Positions 9,207-18,214 of a stretch of DNA of 64,000 nt are shown here, piece after piece. The stretch's first letter is position 1. Each line of letters opens with the position of its first letter. A model generated the notes under the pieces. That model was given only the letters and a program-made list of their open reading frames with translations. It was not told the origin of the DNA and did no database searches. Location of the stretch: contig NC_017384.1 of NCBI RefSeq assembly GCF_000223375.1, positions 1,120,097 through 1,184,096 on the forward strand, read 5' to 3'. This stretch comes from Ketogulonicigenium vulgare WSH-001. GTDB taxonomy: Bacteria > Pseudomonadota > Alphaproteobacteria > Rhodobacterales > Rhodobacteraceae. A program made the position numbers and the translations under genes.

Positions 9207-9843
9207 CCTGCCAGCCAGCGGGCGTTTGCTGCAAGATGGGGGTGCTGAACGCCCCCATCACCGGCAGATCAAGACGGGCGCGCCACGCCTCGCCCTGCAA
9301 CATCGCCGCCCCGACCGCGAGGGGCCGCACGCCCGCGATCTGCAGCAATTGCAGCACCGTCGCGATGGATGCGCCCGATGACAGCACATCATCCACCACC
9401 ACCACGCGCCGACCTGCCAGCAGCGGCACCATACGCGGGTCGATATAGATCCTTTTGCCGCCGCCCGGCGTCGTGATGGAGGACAGCGGCAGCGATAGCG
9501 CCTCGTCATACCAGAATTTGCGCGAATATCCCAAAGGGACCAGACGGTTATGACCCAAACGCCGCGCGACAGCCTCGGCCAAAGGCAGGCCCAACGTCGG
9601 GACGGCGACCACCACATCGGGCTGCAAGGGGGCAAGCTGCGCGGCGACCGCATCCGCCAGCGCATCCAGCACCGCGAACGAGGCTTGGTTCAGGATAAGC
9701 GAGGCAACCCCGCGCCCATCAGGCAAAGTGCGGATCGGCAACAGGATCTGCTGCTGCCCCAAGGGCACCGCGAAAGTTTCCTGATCGGCCTGCACGCCGC
9801 CCGTCAAATCGGTGTAAAGCTGCTGCCAGACATCAATGCGCAT
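9199..9843 (-). CDS. Purine-type phosphoribosyltransferase
   Basis: A 214-residue type I phosphoribosyltransferase. The start at 9843 is preceded by GGAGAG at a 5-nt spacing; the longer frame is not supported. The PRPP-binding loop is VVVVDDVLSSGAS (about 148-160), with the two consecutive Asp residues and the Ser-Gly-Ala turn of the family. It resembles adenine or xanthine phosphoribosyltransferases more than OMP-type ones. Next to adenine deaminase and a nucleoside hydrolase it probably returns free bases to nucleotides. The exact base is not resolved. Confidence 0.85.
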   Translation of the reverse strand: MRIDVWQQLYTDLTGGVQADQETFAVPLGQQQILLPIRTLPDGRGVASLILNQASFAVLDALADAVAAQLAPLQPDVVVAVPTLGLPLAEAVARRLGHNRLVPLGYSRKFWYDEALSLPLSSITTPGGGKRIYIDPRMVPLLAGRRVVVVDDVLSSGASIATVLQLLQIAGVRPLAVGAAMLQGEAWRARLDLPVMGAFSTPILQQTPAGWQVT

Positions 9844-9906
9844 CCGCGCTCTCCTTGCACTCGGGTTGGCCCTCATTAACATGCAAGGAAAGGAAAGGCC
9901 CATACC

Positions 9907-11082
9907 ATGACAGCCCTTAAACCCCAGATGATTTCACCCGATACCCATGCCGATCTGACCGCGCTGCGCCGCGATCTGCATACCCACCCCGAGCTGGGGT
10001 TCGAAGAGCATCGCACGTCGAATATCGTCGCGCGCAGGCTGGAGGCTGCGGGGCTAGAGGTCACGCGCGGTTTGGGCGGCACTGGCGTCGTCGGCACCCT
10101 GCGCAAGGGTACCGGCAATCGCGCGATCTTGCTGCGCGCCGATATGGATGCGCTGGCGATGACGGAAGTGACCGGCCTGCCCTATGCCAGCCAAAGCCCC
10201 GGCAAGATGCATGCTTGCGGCCATGACGGCCATACGGTCATGCTGCTGGGCGCGGCCGAGGCAATGGCGCAGCGCGACTTTTCCGGCACCGTCCATTTCG
10301 TCTTTCAACCCGCCGAGGAAGGCCGCGGCGGCGGCGCGGCGATGGTGCGCGACGGGTTCTTTGACCGCTTTCCGGTCGATGCGGCTTACGGCCTTCATAA
10401 TGCGGTCGATATGCCGCTGGGCCATATCGCGGCGGTTGAAGGCCCGCAGCTTGCCAGCTCGGACCGCTGGTGGGTCACCTTCCGCGGCATCGGCACGCAT
10501 GGCGCAAAGCCGCATAACGGGCGCAGCGCGATGACGGCGGCGGGGCTGTTTCTGGCGCAGGTCCACAATATCGTCGCGCAAGAGGTGAACCCGCTGAAAA
10601 CCGCCGTCATCAGCGCCTGCGCCATGCAGGCGGGCGATTTCGAAGCGCTGAACGTCGTTCCCGCCGAGGCCACCATCGGCGGCACCGCCCGCAGCTATGA
10701 CGAGGGCGTCCGGACCTATCTGGAAGAGGCGATCGCTCGCCATGCGCAGGGCATTGCCGCCAGCCTCGGGATCGCGGTGGATGTCCGTTATACGCGCGGG
10801 ATTTCTGCCGTGGTGAACGAAGCCGCCCCGACCGAGGTCGCCCGCCGCGCCATTACCCGCGCACTGGGCGAGGATGCGGTGATCACCGCGATTGATCCGG
10901 TGATGGCGGGCGATGATTTTTCGGAATTCGGGATGCGCGTGCCGGGCTGCTATGTGCATTTGGGCATGGGGCCAATGCGGCCGGGCGGCCAGCATCACGG
11001 CACCAATTATGACTTTAACGACGCCTGCATTCCGGCAGGCGTCGCATGGTGGTGTGCCGTGGTCGAGGAAGAGCTGCGTTAG
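9907..11082 (+). CDS. M20D amidohydrolase (hippurate hydrolase/N-acyl amino acid amidohydrolase)
   Basis: The 391-residue protein has the M20D metal-site motifs: DMDAL (about 79-83), ACGHDGHT (about 101-108) and PAEEGRGGG (about 138-146), plus GGQHHGTNYDF near the end. Family members hydrolyse N-acyl or N-carbamoyl amino acids. The 3' end meets the convergent M20 dipeptidase gene with a 4-nt stop overlap. Its proximity to that gene and to an ABC importer suggests use of imported acylated amino compounds, which is inference. Confidence 0.9.
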   Translation: MTALKPQMISPDTHADLTALRRDLHTHPELGFEEHRTSNIVARRLEAAGLEVTRGLGGTGVVGTLRKGTGNRAILLRADMDALAMTEVTGLPYASQSPGKMHACGHDGHTVMLLGAAEAMAQRDFSGTVHFVFQPAEEGRGGGAAMVRDGFFDRFPVDAAYGLHNAVDMPLGHIAAVEGPQLASSDRWWVTFRGIGTHGAKPHNGRSAMTAAGLFLAQVHNIVAQEVNPLKTAVISACAMQAGDFEALNVVPAEATIGGTARSYDEGVRTYLEEAIARHAQGIAASLGIAVDVRYTRGISAVVNEAAPTEVARRAITRALGEDAVITAIDPVMAGDDFSEFGMRVPGCYVHLGMGPMRPGGQHHGTNYDFNDACIPAGVAWWCAVVEEELR

Positions 11083-12443
11083 ACCTGTCCCAGCTTATCC
11101 ATCACATTAACCCAGGACCGCATCCCTTTGTGAAAGCTCGACAAGTCATACTTTTCATTCGGCGAATGGATGCGGTTATCAAAGCGGGCAAAGCCCACCA
11201 GCAGCGCATCGACACCCAGGATGCCGTTCAGCGCACCAATGATCGGAATGGTGCCGCCGGTGCCGCAAGTGGTGGATCTGCCCCATTCCTGCGCAAGGCC
11301 GTCCAGCGCAGGCGCAAGGTAAGGGTTATCCGCAGACGCCGCCCAAGCAGGTGACAGGCCGTGATCGGTGAATTCCACCGTGCAATCGCCCGGCATCTGG
11401 GCGCGGATATGCGCTTGGAACGCGTCGCGGATTTTCACCGGGTCCTGCCCCGCCGCCAAGCGGAACGAGACTTTGGCATGTGCCTTTGCGGGGATCACGG
11501 TCTTGAAGCCGGGTTCGGTATAACCGCCCCAGATACCGTTCACTTCGCAGGTCGGGCGGGCCCAGATCTGTTCGATGACGGAATAATCCGCCTCGCCCGC
11601 CGGCACCGAACGGCCGACACCGCCAAGGAACGCCGTCGCGTCAAACGGCAGCGCGGCCCACTGGGCGCGGCGATCATCGGGCGGCATTTGCACATCGTCA
11701 TAGAAACCGGCGATGGTGACCGAACCATCAGGCGCACGCAGGCTGGCCAGCGCTTGGGCCAGAACCGTCGCCGCATTGCCGAACATGCCCGAATGCAGAT
11801 CGCGGTCGCCCGCTGTCACCGTCAACTCCTGCCCGACAAGGCCGCGCAGGCTGGTGGTGATCGCAGGCGTGTCGCTGCCCCACATATCGGTGTCGCAAAC
11901 AAGGATCAGATCGCAGTCCAGCTCGTCCTTGGCGCTTTCCAAGAAACCCGCCAGCGAGGGCGAGCCGCTTTCCTCCTCGCCCTCGAACAGGAACGAGACG
12001 CGCAAGGGCAAGGCGCCTTTGACCTCGATATAGGCGCGGCAAGCCTCGACAAAGGTCATCAGCGCGCCTTTGTCGTCCGATGCGCCGCGCGCGACGATAT
12101 GGGTCTCGTCCCCCGATTTGACCAGAACAGGTTCAAACGGGTCGCTGTTCCACAGATCCAGCGGATCGGCGGGCTGTACGTCGTAATGGCCATAGAACAG
12201 CACATGCGGCGCATCCGCAGGGCCCGGCAGATGACCCACGACCATCGGATGACCGGCGGTTTCGCGGACAGAGGCCTCGGCCCCCATCTCGCGCAGCGTG
12301 TTCACCAGCCATGCAGCGCAGCGCGCCACATCATCCGCATAGGCCGGATCGGTCGAAACCGACGGTATCCGGATCAGTTGGAACAGCGACTGCAGCCGCT
12401 GATCCAAAGTGGCGTCGATATGCGCCAGAACCTCTGCCGACAT
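11079..12443 (-). CDS. M20 family dipeptidase
   Basis: A 454-residue zinc metallopeptidase starting MSAEVLAHIDATLDQ. FYGHYDVQPADP (about 80-91) and GASDDKG (about 125-131) carry the first metal ligands, FEGEEESGS (about 157-165) carries the catalytic Glu, and CDTDMW (about 188-193) follows. These fit the M20A/F dipeptidase group. The ATG at 12443 overlaps the TGA of the upstream ATPase gene by one base (TGATG), so it is the last gene of the importer operon. This argues that the imported substrate may be peptide-like or that uptake and hydrolysis are linked. Confidence 0.92.
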   Translation of the reverse strand: MSAEVLAHIDATLDQRLQSLFQLIRIPSVSTDPAYADDVARCAAWLVNTLREMGAEASVRETAGHPMVVGHLPGPADAPHVLFYGHYDVQPADPLDLWNSDPFEPVLVKSGDETHIVARGASDDKGALMTFVEACRAYIEVKGALPLRVSFLFEGEEESGSPSLAGFLESAKDELDCDLILVCDTDMWGSDTPAITTSLRGLVGQELTVTAGDRDLHSGMFGNAATVLAQALASLRAPDGSVTIAGFYDDVQMPPDDRRAQWAALPFDATAFLGGVGRSVPAGEADYSVIEQIWARPTCEVNGIWGGYTEPGFKTVIPAKAHAKVSFRLAAGQDPVKIRDAFQAHIRAQMPGDCTVEFTDHGLSPAWAASADNPYLAPALDGLAQEWGRSTTCGTGGTIPIIGALNGILGVDALLVGFARFDNRIHSPNEKYDLSSFHKGMRSWVNVMDKLGQV

Positions 12444-13516
12444 CAGCCTTCGACCGGCAGCAGGCAGCATTGATCGGCGTCAGGCACCAAAATGGCGGCG
12501 GTGCCAAGCTCATACGGCGCGGCCAGCGGGCCATTCGCGGTGATCTGACCGGCGGGCGTTGCGCATTGGTATTGATAGGCGCGGCCCAAATAGGTGCGCA
12601 GACCCAGCGTGACCGGCAGGCCGGTGCCAATGGGCTGGCCCACGGCGGGCGTGGCGATCAGACCTTCGGGACGCGTGGCCAGAATGAACTGCTTGCCGGG
12701 CACCGCAAAGCGGGCTTTGGGCAGGTCAACGATCATACCGCCTTCCGCCTCGGCACGGACGACAGTGCTGTCTTCGGACACGACGGTCATCTTCAGCAGG
12801 TTTTCAAAGCCTACGAATTTCGCGACAAAGGCGTTTGCAGGCTTGGAATACAGCACTTCGGGTGCATCCAGCTGCATGATCTGGCCCTTGTTCATGATCG
12901 CGACGCGATCCGAGATCGAGAAGGCCTCTTCCTGATCATGCGTCACATAGAGGGCGGTGGTGCCATTCGCCTGCTGCAGGCGGCGGATTTCGACCCGCAT
13001 ATCGACGCGCAGTTTCGCATCAAGGTTCGACAGCGGCTCATCGAACATCAGCAGCGGCGGCTGGATGACCAGCGCGCGCGCCAGCGCAACACGCTGACGC
13101 TGACCGCCCGACAGATTCGCGGGGTAACGGTCGGCAAAGCCGGTCAGGCCCACCAGCTCGACCATCTCATCGGCGCGGCGCTTACGCTCGGCCGCGGGGA
13201 TGCCGCGCTGTTTCAGGCCAAAGGCGACGTTGTCGCGCACCGAGAGGTGCGGGAACAGGGCATAGGTCTGGAACACCAGCCCGATATCGCGCGCATGGGC
13301 CGGCAGACGCGTCAGGTCACGCTCGCCCAGTTTGATCGTGCCGCCGCTGGGTTCCAGGAAACCAGCCACAAGGCGCAGGGTTGTCGTTTTGCCACAGCCC
13401 GAGGCGCCAAGCAGCGAGACAAGCTCGCCCTCTTTGACGTGCAGGGACAGATCCTCCAGCACCTTGGTGGTGCCGTAGTGGGCGGAGATGCGGTCTAGGG
13501 TCAGGGATACGGTCAT
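12443..13516 (-). CDS. ABC transporter ATP-binding protein, polyamine/iron type
   Basis: A 357-residue PotA/FbpC-like ATPase. Walker A is GASGCGKTT (37-45), LSGGQRQRVALARAL is the signature, and LLMFDEPLSNLDAKLR carries Walker B and the D-loop. A TOBE-like domain follows after about residue 240. It drives the two permeases encoded upstream. The start overlaps the permease stop by 4 nt and the stop overlaps the dipeptidase start by 1 nt. Confidence 0.93.
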   Translation of the reverse strand: MTVSLTLDRISAHYGTTKVLEDLSLHVKEGELVSLLGASGCGKTTTLRLVAGFLEPSGGTIKLGERDLTRLPAHARDIGLVFQTYALFPHLSVRDNVAFGLKQRGIPAAERKRRADEMVELVGLTGFADRYPANLSGGQRQRVALARALVIQPPLLMFDEPLSNLDAKLRVDMRVEIRRLQQANGTTALYVTHDQEEAFSISDRVAIMNKGQIMQLDAPEVLYSKPANAFVAKFVGFENLLKMTVVSEDSTVVRAEAEGGMIVDLPKARFAVPGKQFILATRPEGLIATPAVGQPIGTGLPVTLGLRTYLGRAYQYQCATPAGQITANGPLAAPYELGTAAILVPDADQCCLLPVEG

Positions 13517-14301
13517 TTTGTCAGGAATGTCAGGCCAAGGGTGCGTTCGACAAGTGCCATGACAATGACGGTGACGAACATCAACAATACGGAAACCGAA
13601 GCAATGGTCGGGTCGAAGAACTGTTCCATATGCGCAAGCAATTGGATCGGCAGCGTCGACACGCCAGGCCCCGTCAGGAAGATCGAGACAGAGACATCAT
13701 TCAGCGACGTGATGAACGCCAGAATGAAACCTGCAATGATTCCCGCGCGAATGTTAGGGAGAACGACGGTGAAAAAGGATTTCCAGCGCGGGCTACCAAG
13801 GCTGACGGCTGCTTCTTCGATCGAAAAGTCGAAACTGTTCAGCGAGGCGCCGACGACGCGCACGCAATAGGGCAGCACGATCAGCGCATGGGCCAGCACC
13901 AGCACGGTCATCAGCGGCACATTTGCCCCGATGGCGACCGATTTCATCAGCGAAAAGCCCAGCACGATCTCGGGGATGAGGATCGGCAGCACATAGATAT
14001 TGCCAAGGAATTTCGGGATCTGCACACGGTAACGCGCCAGCGCATAGGCCGCCGGAATACCGATCAACATCGAGATACCGGTGCCGACGATCGCCAGCGT
14101 GAACGAGGTGATCGCCGTGCGCCGGAAGGCAGAGATATCAAAGGCGTTCTGGAACCAATGCAGCGTGAACCCCTGCGGCGGGAAGGTCAGATAGGTCGTA
14201 TCCGACACCGCCGCGCCAAGGATGATGATCAGCGGCGCGAGCAGGAAGATAAACACGATCACCGTGAAAGCGATCAGAAGCGGATGGACTTTTTGTGTCA
14301 T
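13513..14301 (-). CDS. ABC transporter permease, PotC type
   Basis: A 262-residue inner-membrane protein with about six hydrophobic spans beginning at residue 8. The EAA loop reads IEEAAVSLGSPRWKSFFTVVLPNIRAGI (around 160-187), the coupling site for the ATPase. It starts one base after the preceding permease stop. Together with the next gene it forms the heterodimeric channel of the importer. Confidence 0.92.
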   Translation of the reverse strand: MTQKVHPLLIAFTVIVFIFLLAPLIIILGAAVSDTTYLTFPPQGFTLHWFQNAFDISAFRRTAITSFTLAIVGTGISMLIGIPAAYALARYRVQIPKFLGNIYVLPILIPEIVLGFSLMKSVAIGANVPLMTVLVLAHALIVLPYCVRVVGASLNSFDFSIEEAAVSLGSPRWKSFFTVVLPNIRAGIIAGFILAFITSLNDVSVSIFLTGPGVSTLPIQLLAHMEQFFDPTIASVSVLLMFVTVIVMALVERTLGLTFLTK

Positions 14302-14302
14302 A

Positions 14303-15130
14303 TCAAGCGGCCACCGGATTGAGACGACGCGCCAGTCGCGACATCGCCAGAACAGTAATCAGCGTGATGACGACCATAATGGCCGCAATCGTCGAGGCGC
14401 CGACCCAGTCGAACATCACCATCGCGCGCTGTTGCAAGAAGGTGCCCATCATCATCTGACGCTCGCCCCCCAAAAGCTGTGGCGTGGCATAAGAGGTGAA
14501 GGCGCCGGTAAAGACCAGCACCGCGCCCACGATCAGGCCGGGCACGGCCATCGGCAGGATCACTTGACGGAAAGTCGCGCCGGGCTTTGCACCCAGCGAG
14601 GCAGAAGCCTCGGTCAAGTCCTTGGGAATGCTTTCCAATACGCCAACCAGCGTCAGGATCATCAGCGGCACGAACAGATAGACCATCGCCGAGATGACCG
14701 CGCCTTTGGTATAAAGCATCGTCAAAGGCTCGTTGATGATACCGGTGTTCATCAGCGTGTTGTTCACGATCCCGTTGCGCCCCAGCAGCACCAGCCATGC
14801 GAAGGATCGCACAACAACGCCGGTCAGCAGCGGGAAAACAGCCGCGATGATCATCAGGCTTTTCAGCTTTGCAGGCGCGCGCGCCACGACCCAAGCGGTC
14901 GCAAAGCCGATAACAACCGAGATTACCGTGGTAATTGCCGCAATCTCGAACGTGCGCATCAGAACGGTGCGCCGCAGGTTCGAATTGAAGAATTGAACAT
15001 AATTGCCGAAGAAATTCGTGGCATGTTCAAATGATGTCCCCAGCGTGGCCAGAACTGGCCAGCCAAGGAACAGCAACACCAGCAGCAATGCCGGCACACT
15101 GAGCAGCCAAGCGCGAAGGCGATTGGACAT
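14303..15130 (-). CDS. ABC transporter permease, PotB type
   Basis: A 275-residue membrane protein starting MSNRLRAWLLSVPALLLVLL. The EAA loop is LTEASASLGAKPGATFRQVILPMAVPGL (around 175-202). It is the first membrane component after the binding-protein gene and is separated from it by a hairpin at 15153-15173. AGGAAGG precedes the ATG. Confidence 0.92.
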   Translation of the reverse strand: MSNRLRAWLLSVPALLLVLLFLGWPVLATLGTSFEHATNFFGNYVQFFNSNLRRTVLMRTFEIAAITTVISVVIGFATAWVVARAPAKLKSLMIIAAVFPLLTGVVVRSFAWLVLLGRNGIVNNTLMNTGIINEPLTMLYTKGAVISAMVYLFVPLMILTLVGVLESIPKDLTEASASLGAKPGATFRQVILPMAVPGLIVGAVLVFTGAFTSYATPQLLGGERQMMMGTFLQQRAMVMFDWVGASTIAAIMVVITLITVLAMSRLARRLNPVAA

Positions 15131-15152
15131 TCGTGGTCCTTCCTAAATGAAA

Positions 15153-15173
15153 GGGTGCCCCAAAGGGGCACCC
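15153..15173 (-). terminator. Intra-operon hairpin (attenuating terminator) after the binding-protein gene
   Basis: A perfect 9-bp stem, GGGTGCCCC/GGGGCACCC, closes a 3-nt loop. On the minus strand it is followed by TTTCATTT. It lies between the solute-binding protein gene and the permease genes of the same operon. This is a usual way of making more binding protein than membrane components. Confidence 0.75.
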
Positions 15174-15198
15174 ACGTCGTATCATAATTTTCGGCGTC

Positions 15199-16215
15199 TT
15201 ACATGCCGAAGATTTCGTTCCAGCGTTCGATCCAGTCGCCTTTAGCGGCGTTCATCTGCGCATAATCCACACGGTTCAGCGATGCAATCGCATCCGCGCC
15301 GTAAGTCCAGGCCGCGGCCTGTTCGTCGGTCAGCGTAACACCGGTGTTGACGGGCGCATCGACGCCCTGCTCGGCGTTGATCTGTTGCACTTCCTGCGAC
15401 AGGATGAAGTCGATGAACTGGTAGGCCAGATCGGTGTTTTCTGCGCCAACGGGGATGTTGACGGTGTTCAGCGTGGCAATATCGCCCTCAGCCAGATCAG
15501 CCCAAACCATCGTCGGAACAGCGGCTTGCAGCGAGGCAAAGGTAAAGTCCTGTGCAACTGCGACCGACGCTTCGCCGGTCGAGATCAGGTTCACCATTTC
15601 CGAACCGGTGTTGTAGTTCTTAGCCGAGTTCGCCTTCAGCGTCTCGATCGCGGCGAATGCGCCGTCGGCATCCGCAAAAGCGTCAACGCCTGCATGTTGG
15701 CCAGCCAGCATGACGACCATCGGGCCAGCGGTAGTGGTGATCCCCGGCAGCGTCACCGACGACGCCAGATCGGCACGCCACAGATCGTTCCACGAGGTCA
15801 GCGGCTCGGTACGGGCCGAATCATAGACGACGCCGACGCGGCCGATGGTGTAAGCCGGGCCGTAGGGACCTTGGGGATTACGGGCCAGATCGTAGATGTT
15901 TTCCAGGTTCGGCAGACGGCTGGCGTCGATCTCTTGGAACAGGCCCTGCTCGATCCCGGTTTGCGAGAACGAATCCGCCAGATAGATCACGTCGATGCCT
16001 GCGCCGCCGCGGGCAGCCAGTTTGCCCAGACGGTCCGCGTTGTTGCCGGTCTCGAACACGATGTCGCAGCCGCAGATTTCCTTGAACGGCTGGATGATAT
16101 TCGCGTCAAGCTTGTCGCCGTTATAGCCCCACCACGAGATGGTCAGGGTCTGGGCTTGGGCCATGCCCGCGCTGAGCGCAATCGCAATGGCCGAAAGGCT
16201 GGTAAGGGATTTCAT
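15199..16215 (-). CDS. Extracellular solute-binding protein, spermidine/putrescine type
   Basis: A 338-residue periplasmic binding protein and first gene of the importer operon. The start at 16215 follows AGGAG at a 9-nt spacing; the extra upstream frame is dropped. The signal peptide MKSLTSLSAIAIALSAGMAQAQ ends in A-Q-A. The mature start TLTISWWGYN and GIDVIYLADSF fit the SBP_bac_8/PotD-like group. The ligand could be a polyamine, iron complex or acylated amine; the co-transcribed M20 dipeptidase argues against plain spermidine but does not settle it. Confidence 0.88.
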   Translation of the reverse strand: MKSLTSLSAIAIALSAGMAQAQTLTISWWGYNGDKLDANIIQPFKEICGCDIVFETGNNADRLGKLAARGGAGIDVIYLADSFSQTGIEQGLFQEIDASRLPNLENIYDLARNPQGPYGPAYTIGRVGVVYDSARTEPLTSWNDLWRADLASSVTLPGITTTAGPMVVMLAGQHAGVDAFADADGAFAAIETLKANSAKNYNTGSEMVNLISTGEASVAVAQDFTFASLQAAVPTMVWADLAEGDIATLNTVNIPVGAENTDLAYQFIDFILSQEVQQINAEQGVDAPVNTGVTLTDEQAAAWTYGADAIASLNRVDYAQMNAAKGDWIERWNEIFGM

Positions 16216-16381
16216 CAGGGACAACTCCTGCAAAGGGGACTGGCAAAACAGACTGGCCACGCGATAGTCGCGGCTTTGGGACAACGCAACTGATTTACCT
16301 TTGTAACGCGAATGCGAAGGCAGGAGAATGGGCAGATCGGCATATGACGATCAATTTTTAGGCGTCTGGTGACATAGACTG

Positions 16382-16411
16382 TGATCCAGCCTGCCGCCCG
16401 CGCCGTAATAC
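16382..16411 (+). promoter_or_regulatory. Putative RpoE-dependent promoter for the DUF2177 gene
   Basis: TGATCC (16382-16387), an 18-nt spacer and TAATAC (16406-16411) match in -35 sequence and spacing the two promoters at the rpoE locus itself. Transcription would start about 25 nt before the DUF2177 start codon. Confidence 0.7.
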
Positions 16412-16442
16412 AAGCAAAACCAACCCAGCAGCGGAGGCGGAT

Positions 16443-16847
16443 ATGGGACAGGTGATTGGGCTATACCTTGTGACGGCAGTGGTCTTTCTGGGCCTTGATG
16501 CGATCGGCATTACCCGGATGATCCAGCCGCTGTTTGCGCGCCATATCGGCCATCTGTTCGCCGATCCGCTGCGCGTGGTGCCCGCGGCGCTGTTCTATTT
16601 GGGCTATGTGGCGGGCGTGATCTATCTGGTGTCCCTGCCCGCGCTGCGTGCAGGCGCGCCGATGCAGGCATTGATCAGCGGATTGATCCTGGGTCTGCTG
16701 GCCTATGGCACCTATGAATTCACCAATTACGCGACGCTGCAGGACTGGCACTGGCATCAGGTCGCGGTCGATCTGACTTGGGGCACGCTGCTGACCGGAT
16801 TTTCGGCTTGGGTCGGTGTTGCGGTGTTCAGCGGCAAGCTGGCCTAA
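16443..16847 (+). CDS. DUF2177 family membrane protein
   Basis: A 134-residue protein with four hydrophobic spans, matching DUF2177 in length and in GTYEFTNYATLQDW (about 87-100), where the conserved acidic, Tyr and Trp residues lie. GGAGG precedes the start. Function is unknown, but DUF2177 genes often accompany RpoE-ChrR loci with photolyase and CFA-like genes, and here one has its own RpoE-type promoter. Its 3' end overlaps the convergent SDR gene by 4 nt. A role in the membrane response to singlet oxygen is an inference. Confidence 0.85.
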   Translation: MGQVIGLYLVTAVVFLGLDAIGITRMIQPLFARHIGHLFADPLRVVPAALFYLGYVAGVIYLVSLPALRAGAPMQALISGLILGLLAYGTYEFTNYATLQDWHWHQVAVDLTWGTLLTGFSAWVGVAVFSGKLA

Positions 16848-17569
16848 AGCTTCATCCGGCGCGTGACGGCAAAGGCGATGAAATACGGCATCATCGCCAG
16901 CGCTTTCAGCGCAAAGGTGATGTGTTTGGGGAAATGAATCTCGAACGCTTTCGATTGCAGGCCGCGCAGCGTCAGCTGGGCGGCTTTTTCGGGCGTGATG
17001 ATGCCAGGCATTGGAAAGTCGTTGCGGGCCGTCATGCGCGTGGCGACAAAACCGGGACAGACCAGCCGCACATCAACGCGGGGGGCAAGTTCGACGCGCA
17101 ACGTTTCGGCCAGATTGTTCACGGCCGCTTTGGTCATGGAATAGGCTTGGCCGTTCGGCAGCCCCAGATAACCAGCGACCGATCCGAACAGCACCAACTG
17201 ACCGCCATCGCGCAGCAGTGGCGGACATAGCCGCGCCACATCCAGCGTGCCCAGCACATTGACGCGCACCAGATCCGCCGTGCGATCGGGGTCAAGCTGC
17301 GCCACAGGCGCGGGATCATAAAGCGCGGCGGTGCAAATCACTGCATCGAGCGGCGCGGTCACTTGCGCGCAGGCGGCGGGCAGACTCGCCGGATCAAGCA
17401 GATCAAGCGGCAGCACTTGCGCATCAGGGAAATTCTGCCGCAGCACATCTGCGCTGCGTGCGGACAGGATCAACTGCGCGCCTTGGGCTTGCAGCGCGCG
17501 CGCCATCGCCTCGCCAATGCCGGCGCTGGCGCCGATAACCCAAATCCGCTTTCCGGCAAAGAATGACAT
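16844..17569 (-). CDS. Short-chain dehydrogenase/reductase in the rpoE-chrR operon
   Basis: A 241-residue SDR. The Rossmann motif is GASAGIG (13-19), with the NAG-equivalent near residue 80 reading as CTAALYD. The catalytic Tyr and Lys are in YSMTKAAVNNLAETLRVE (about 141-158), with a Ser in VLFGSVAGYLG. It starts 3 nt after the chrR stop, so it is the third gene of rpoE-chrR-SDR. Such reductases occur in the RpoE core regulon of Rhodobacter relatives. Substrate unknown. Confidence 0.9.
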   Translation of the reverse strand: MSFFAGKRIWVIGASAGIGEAMARALQAQGAQLILSARSADVLRQNFPDAQVLPLDLLDPASLPAACAQVTAPLDAVICTAALYDPAPVAQLDPDRTADLVRVNVLGTLDVARLCPPLLRDGGQLVLFGSVAGYLGLPNGQAYSMTKAAVNNLAETLRVELAPRVDVRLVCPGFVATRMTARNDFPMPGIITPEKAAQLTLRGLQSKAFEIHFPKHITFALKALAMMPYFIAFAVTRRMKL

Positions 17570-17572
17570 GAT

Positions 17573-18214
17573 CTAGATCCTAAACAGCGGCTGCAAAAGC
17601 CTTGGAAGGAATGAGAAAAACCGCAAAGGCGCATCCGTTGCAGCAAGGCAGATGCAAGGCTGCCCCGGATCGGCAATCGGCTGGTGATCGACGTCGTCAT
17701 GCGCCACCTCGACATCGCCGCGCCCGAACCGGCCCAGCACATCCGAGAAACTGCCCTGCAACACCAGCGTCAGCTCGAGCCCGCCGTGGCCGTGTTCCGG
17801 CACCGCAGCGCCCGGTGGAATATACAAAAGCCTAAGCGAGCCGCCCTCGTCCGCCGACAGGATCTGCTGGCGGATGCCGCCGCCCAGCATGCTCCATTTG
17901 GGAGGGTTGCCACCCAGCTCGCGCATGACGGGTTCGGGGAAAATACCGGAACTGCGGATCTGCTCTAGCCGTCCAACGGGCGGTGGCAAGTCCAGCGCAT
18001 CCATCATCCGCGCGCGCAGATCAGCCCCGACCGGCGCCTGATCCAAGCCGTCCAGCACGGCGCCGCCCAGCATATCGGTAGCCTCGATTTGCGCGCGGCA
18101 TTCGTCGCAAAGGGAAATATGCGCCGCAATCGCCACGCTGAACGCATGGGACAGGCGGCCATCGGCATAATCACGCAGCAAGGCGTCAGAGATATGATGC
18201 GTAATCGCGGTCAT
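17573..18214 (-). CDS. chrR: ChrR-type zinc anti-sigma factor with cupin domain
   Basis: The 213-residue protein binds RpoE and releases it under singlet oxygen or related stress. The N-terminal zinc anti-sigma domain has H6 and the H32-xxx-C36-xx-C39 motif. The C-terminal cupin has H141, H143, E147 and H177 plus the C187-x-C189 pair. As I remember them, these numbers agree with the zinc-site and cysteine positions of the Rhodobacter sphaeroides ChrR lumenal-fold domain. That near-identical register supports the same signalling chemistry. The start overlaps the rpoE stop by 4 nt. Confidence 0.95.
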   Translation of the reverse strand: MTAITHHISDALLRDYADGRLSHAFSVAIAAHISLCDECRAQIEATDMLGGAVLDGLDQAPVGADLRARMMDALDLPPPVGRLEQIRSSGIFPEPVMRELGGNPPKWSMLGGGIRQQILSADEGGSLRLLYIPPGAAVPEHGHGGLELTLVLQGSFSDVLGRFGRGDVEVAHDDVDHQPIADPGQPCICLAATDAPLRFFSFLPRLLQPLFRI

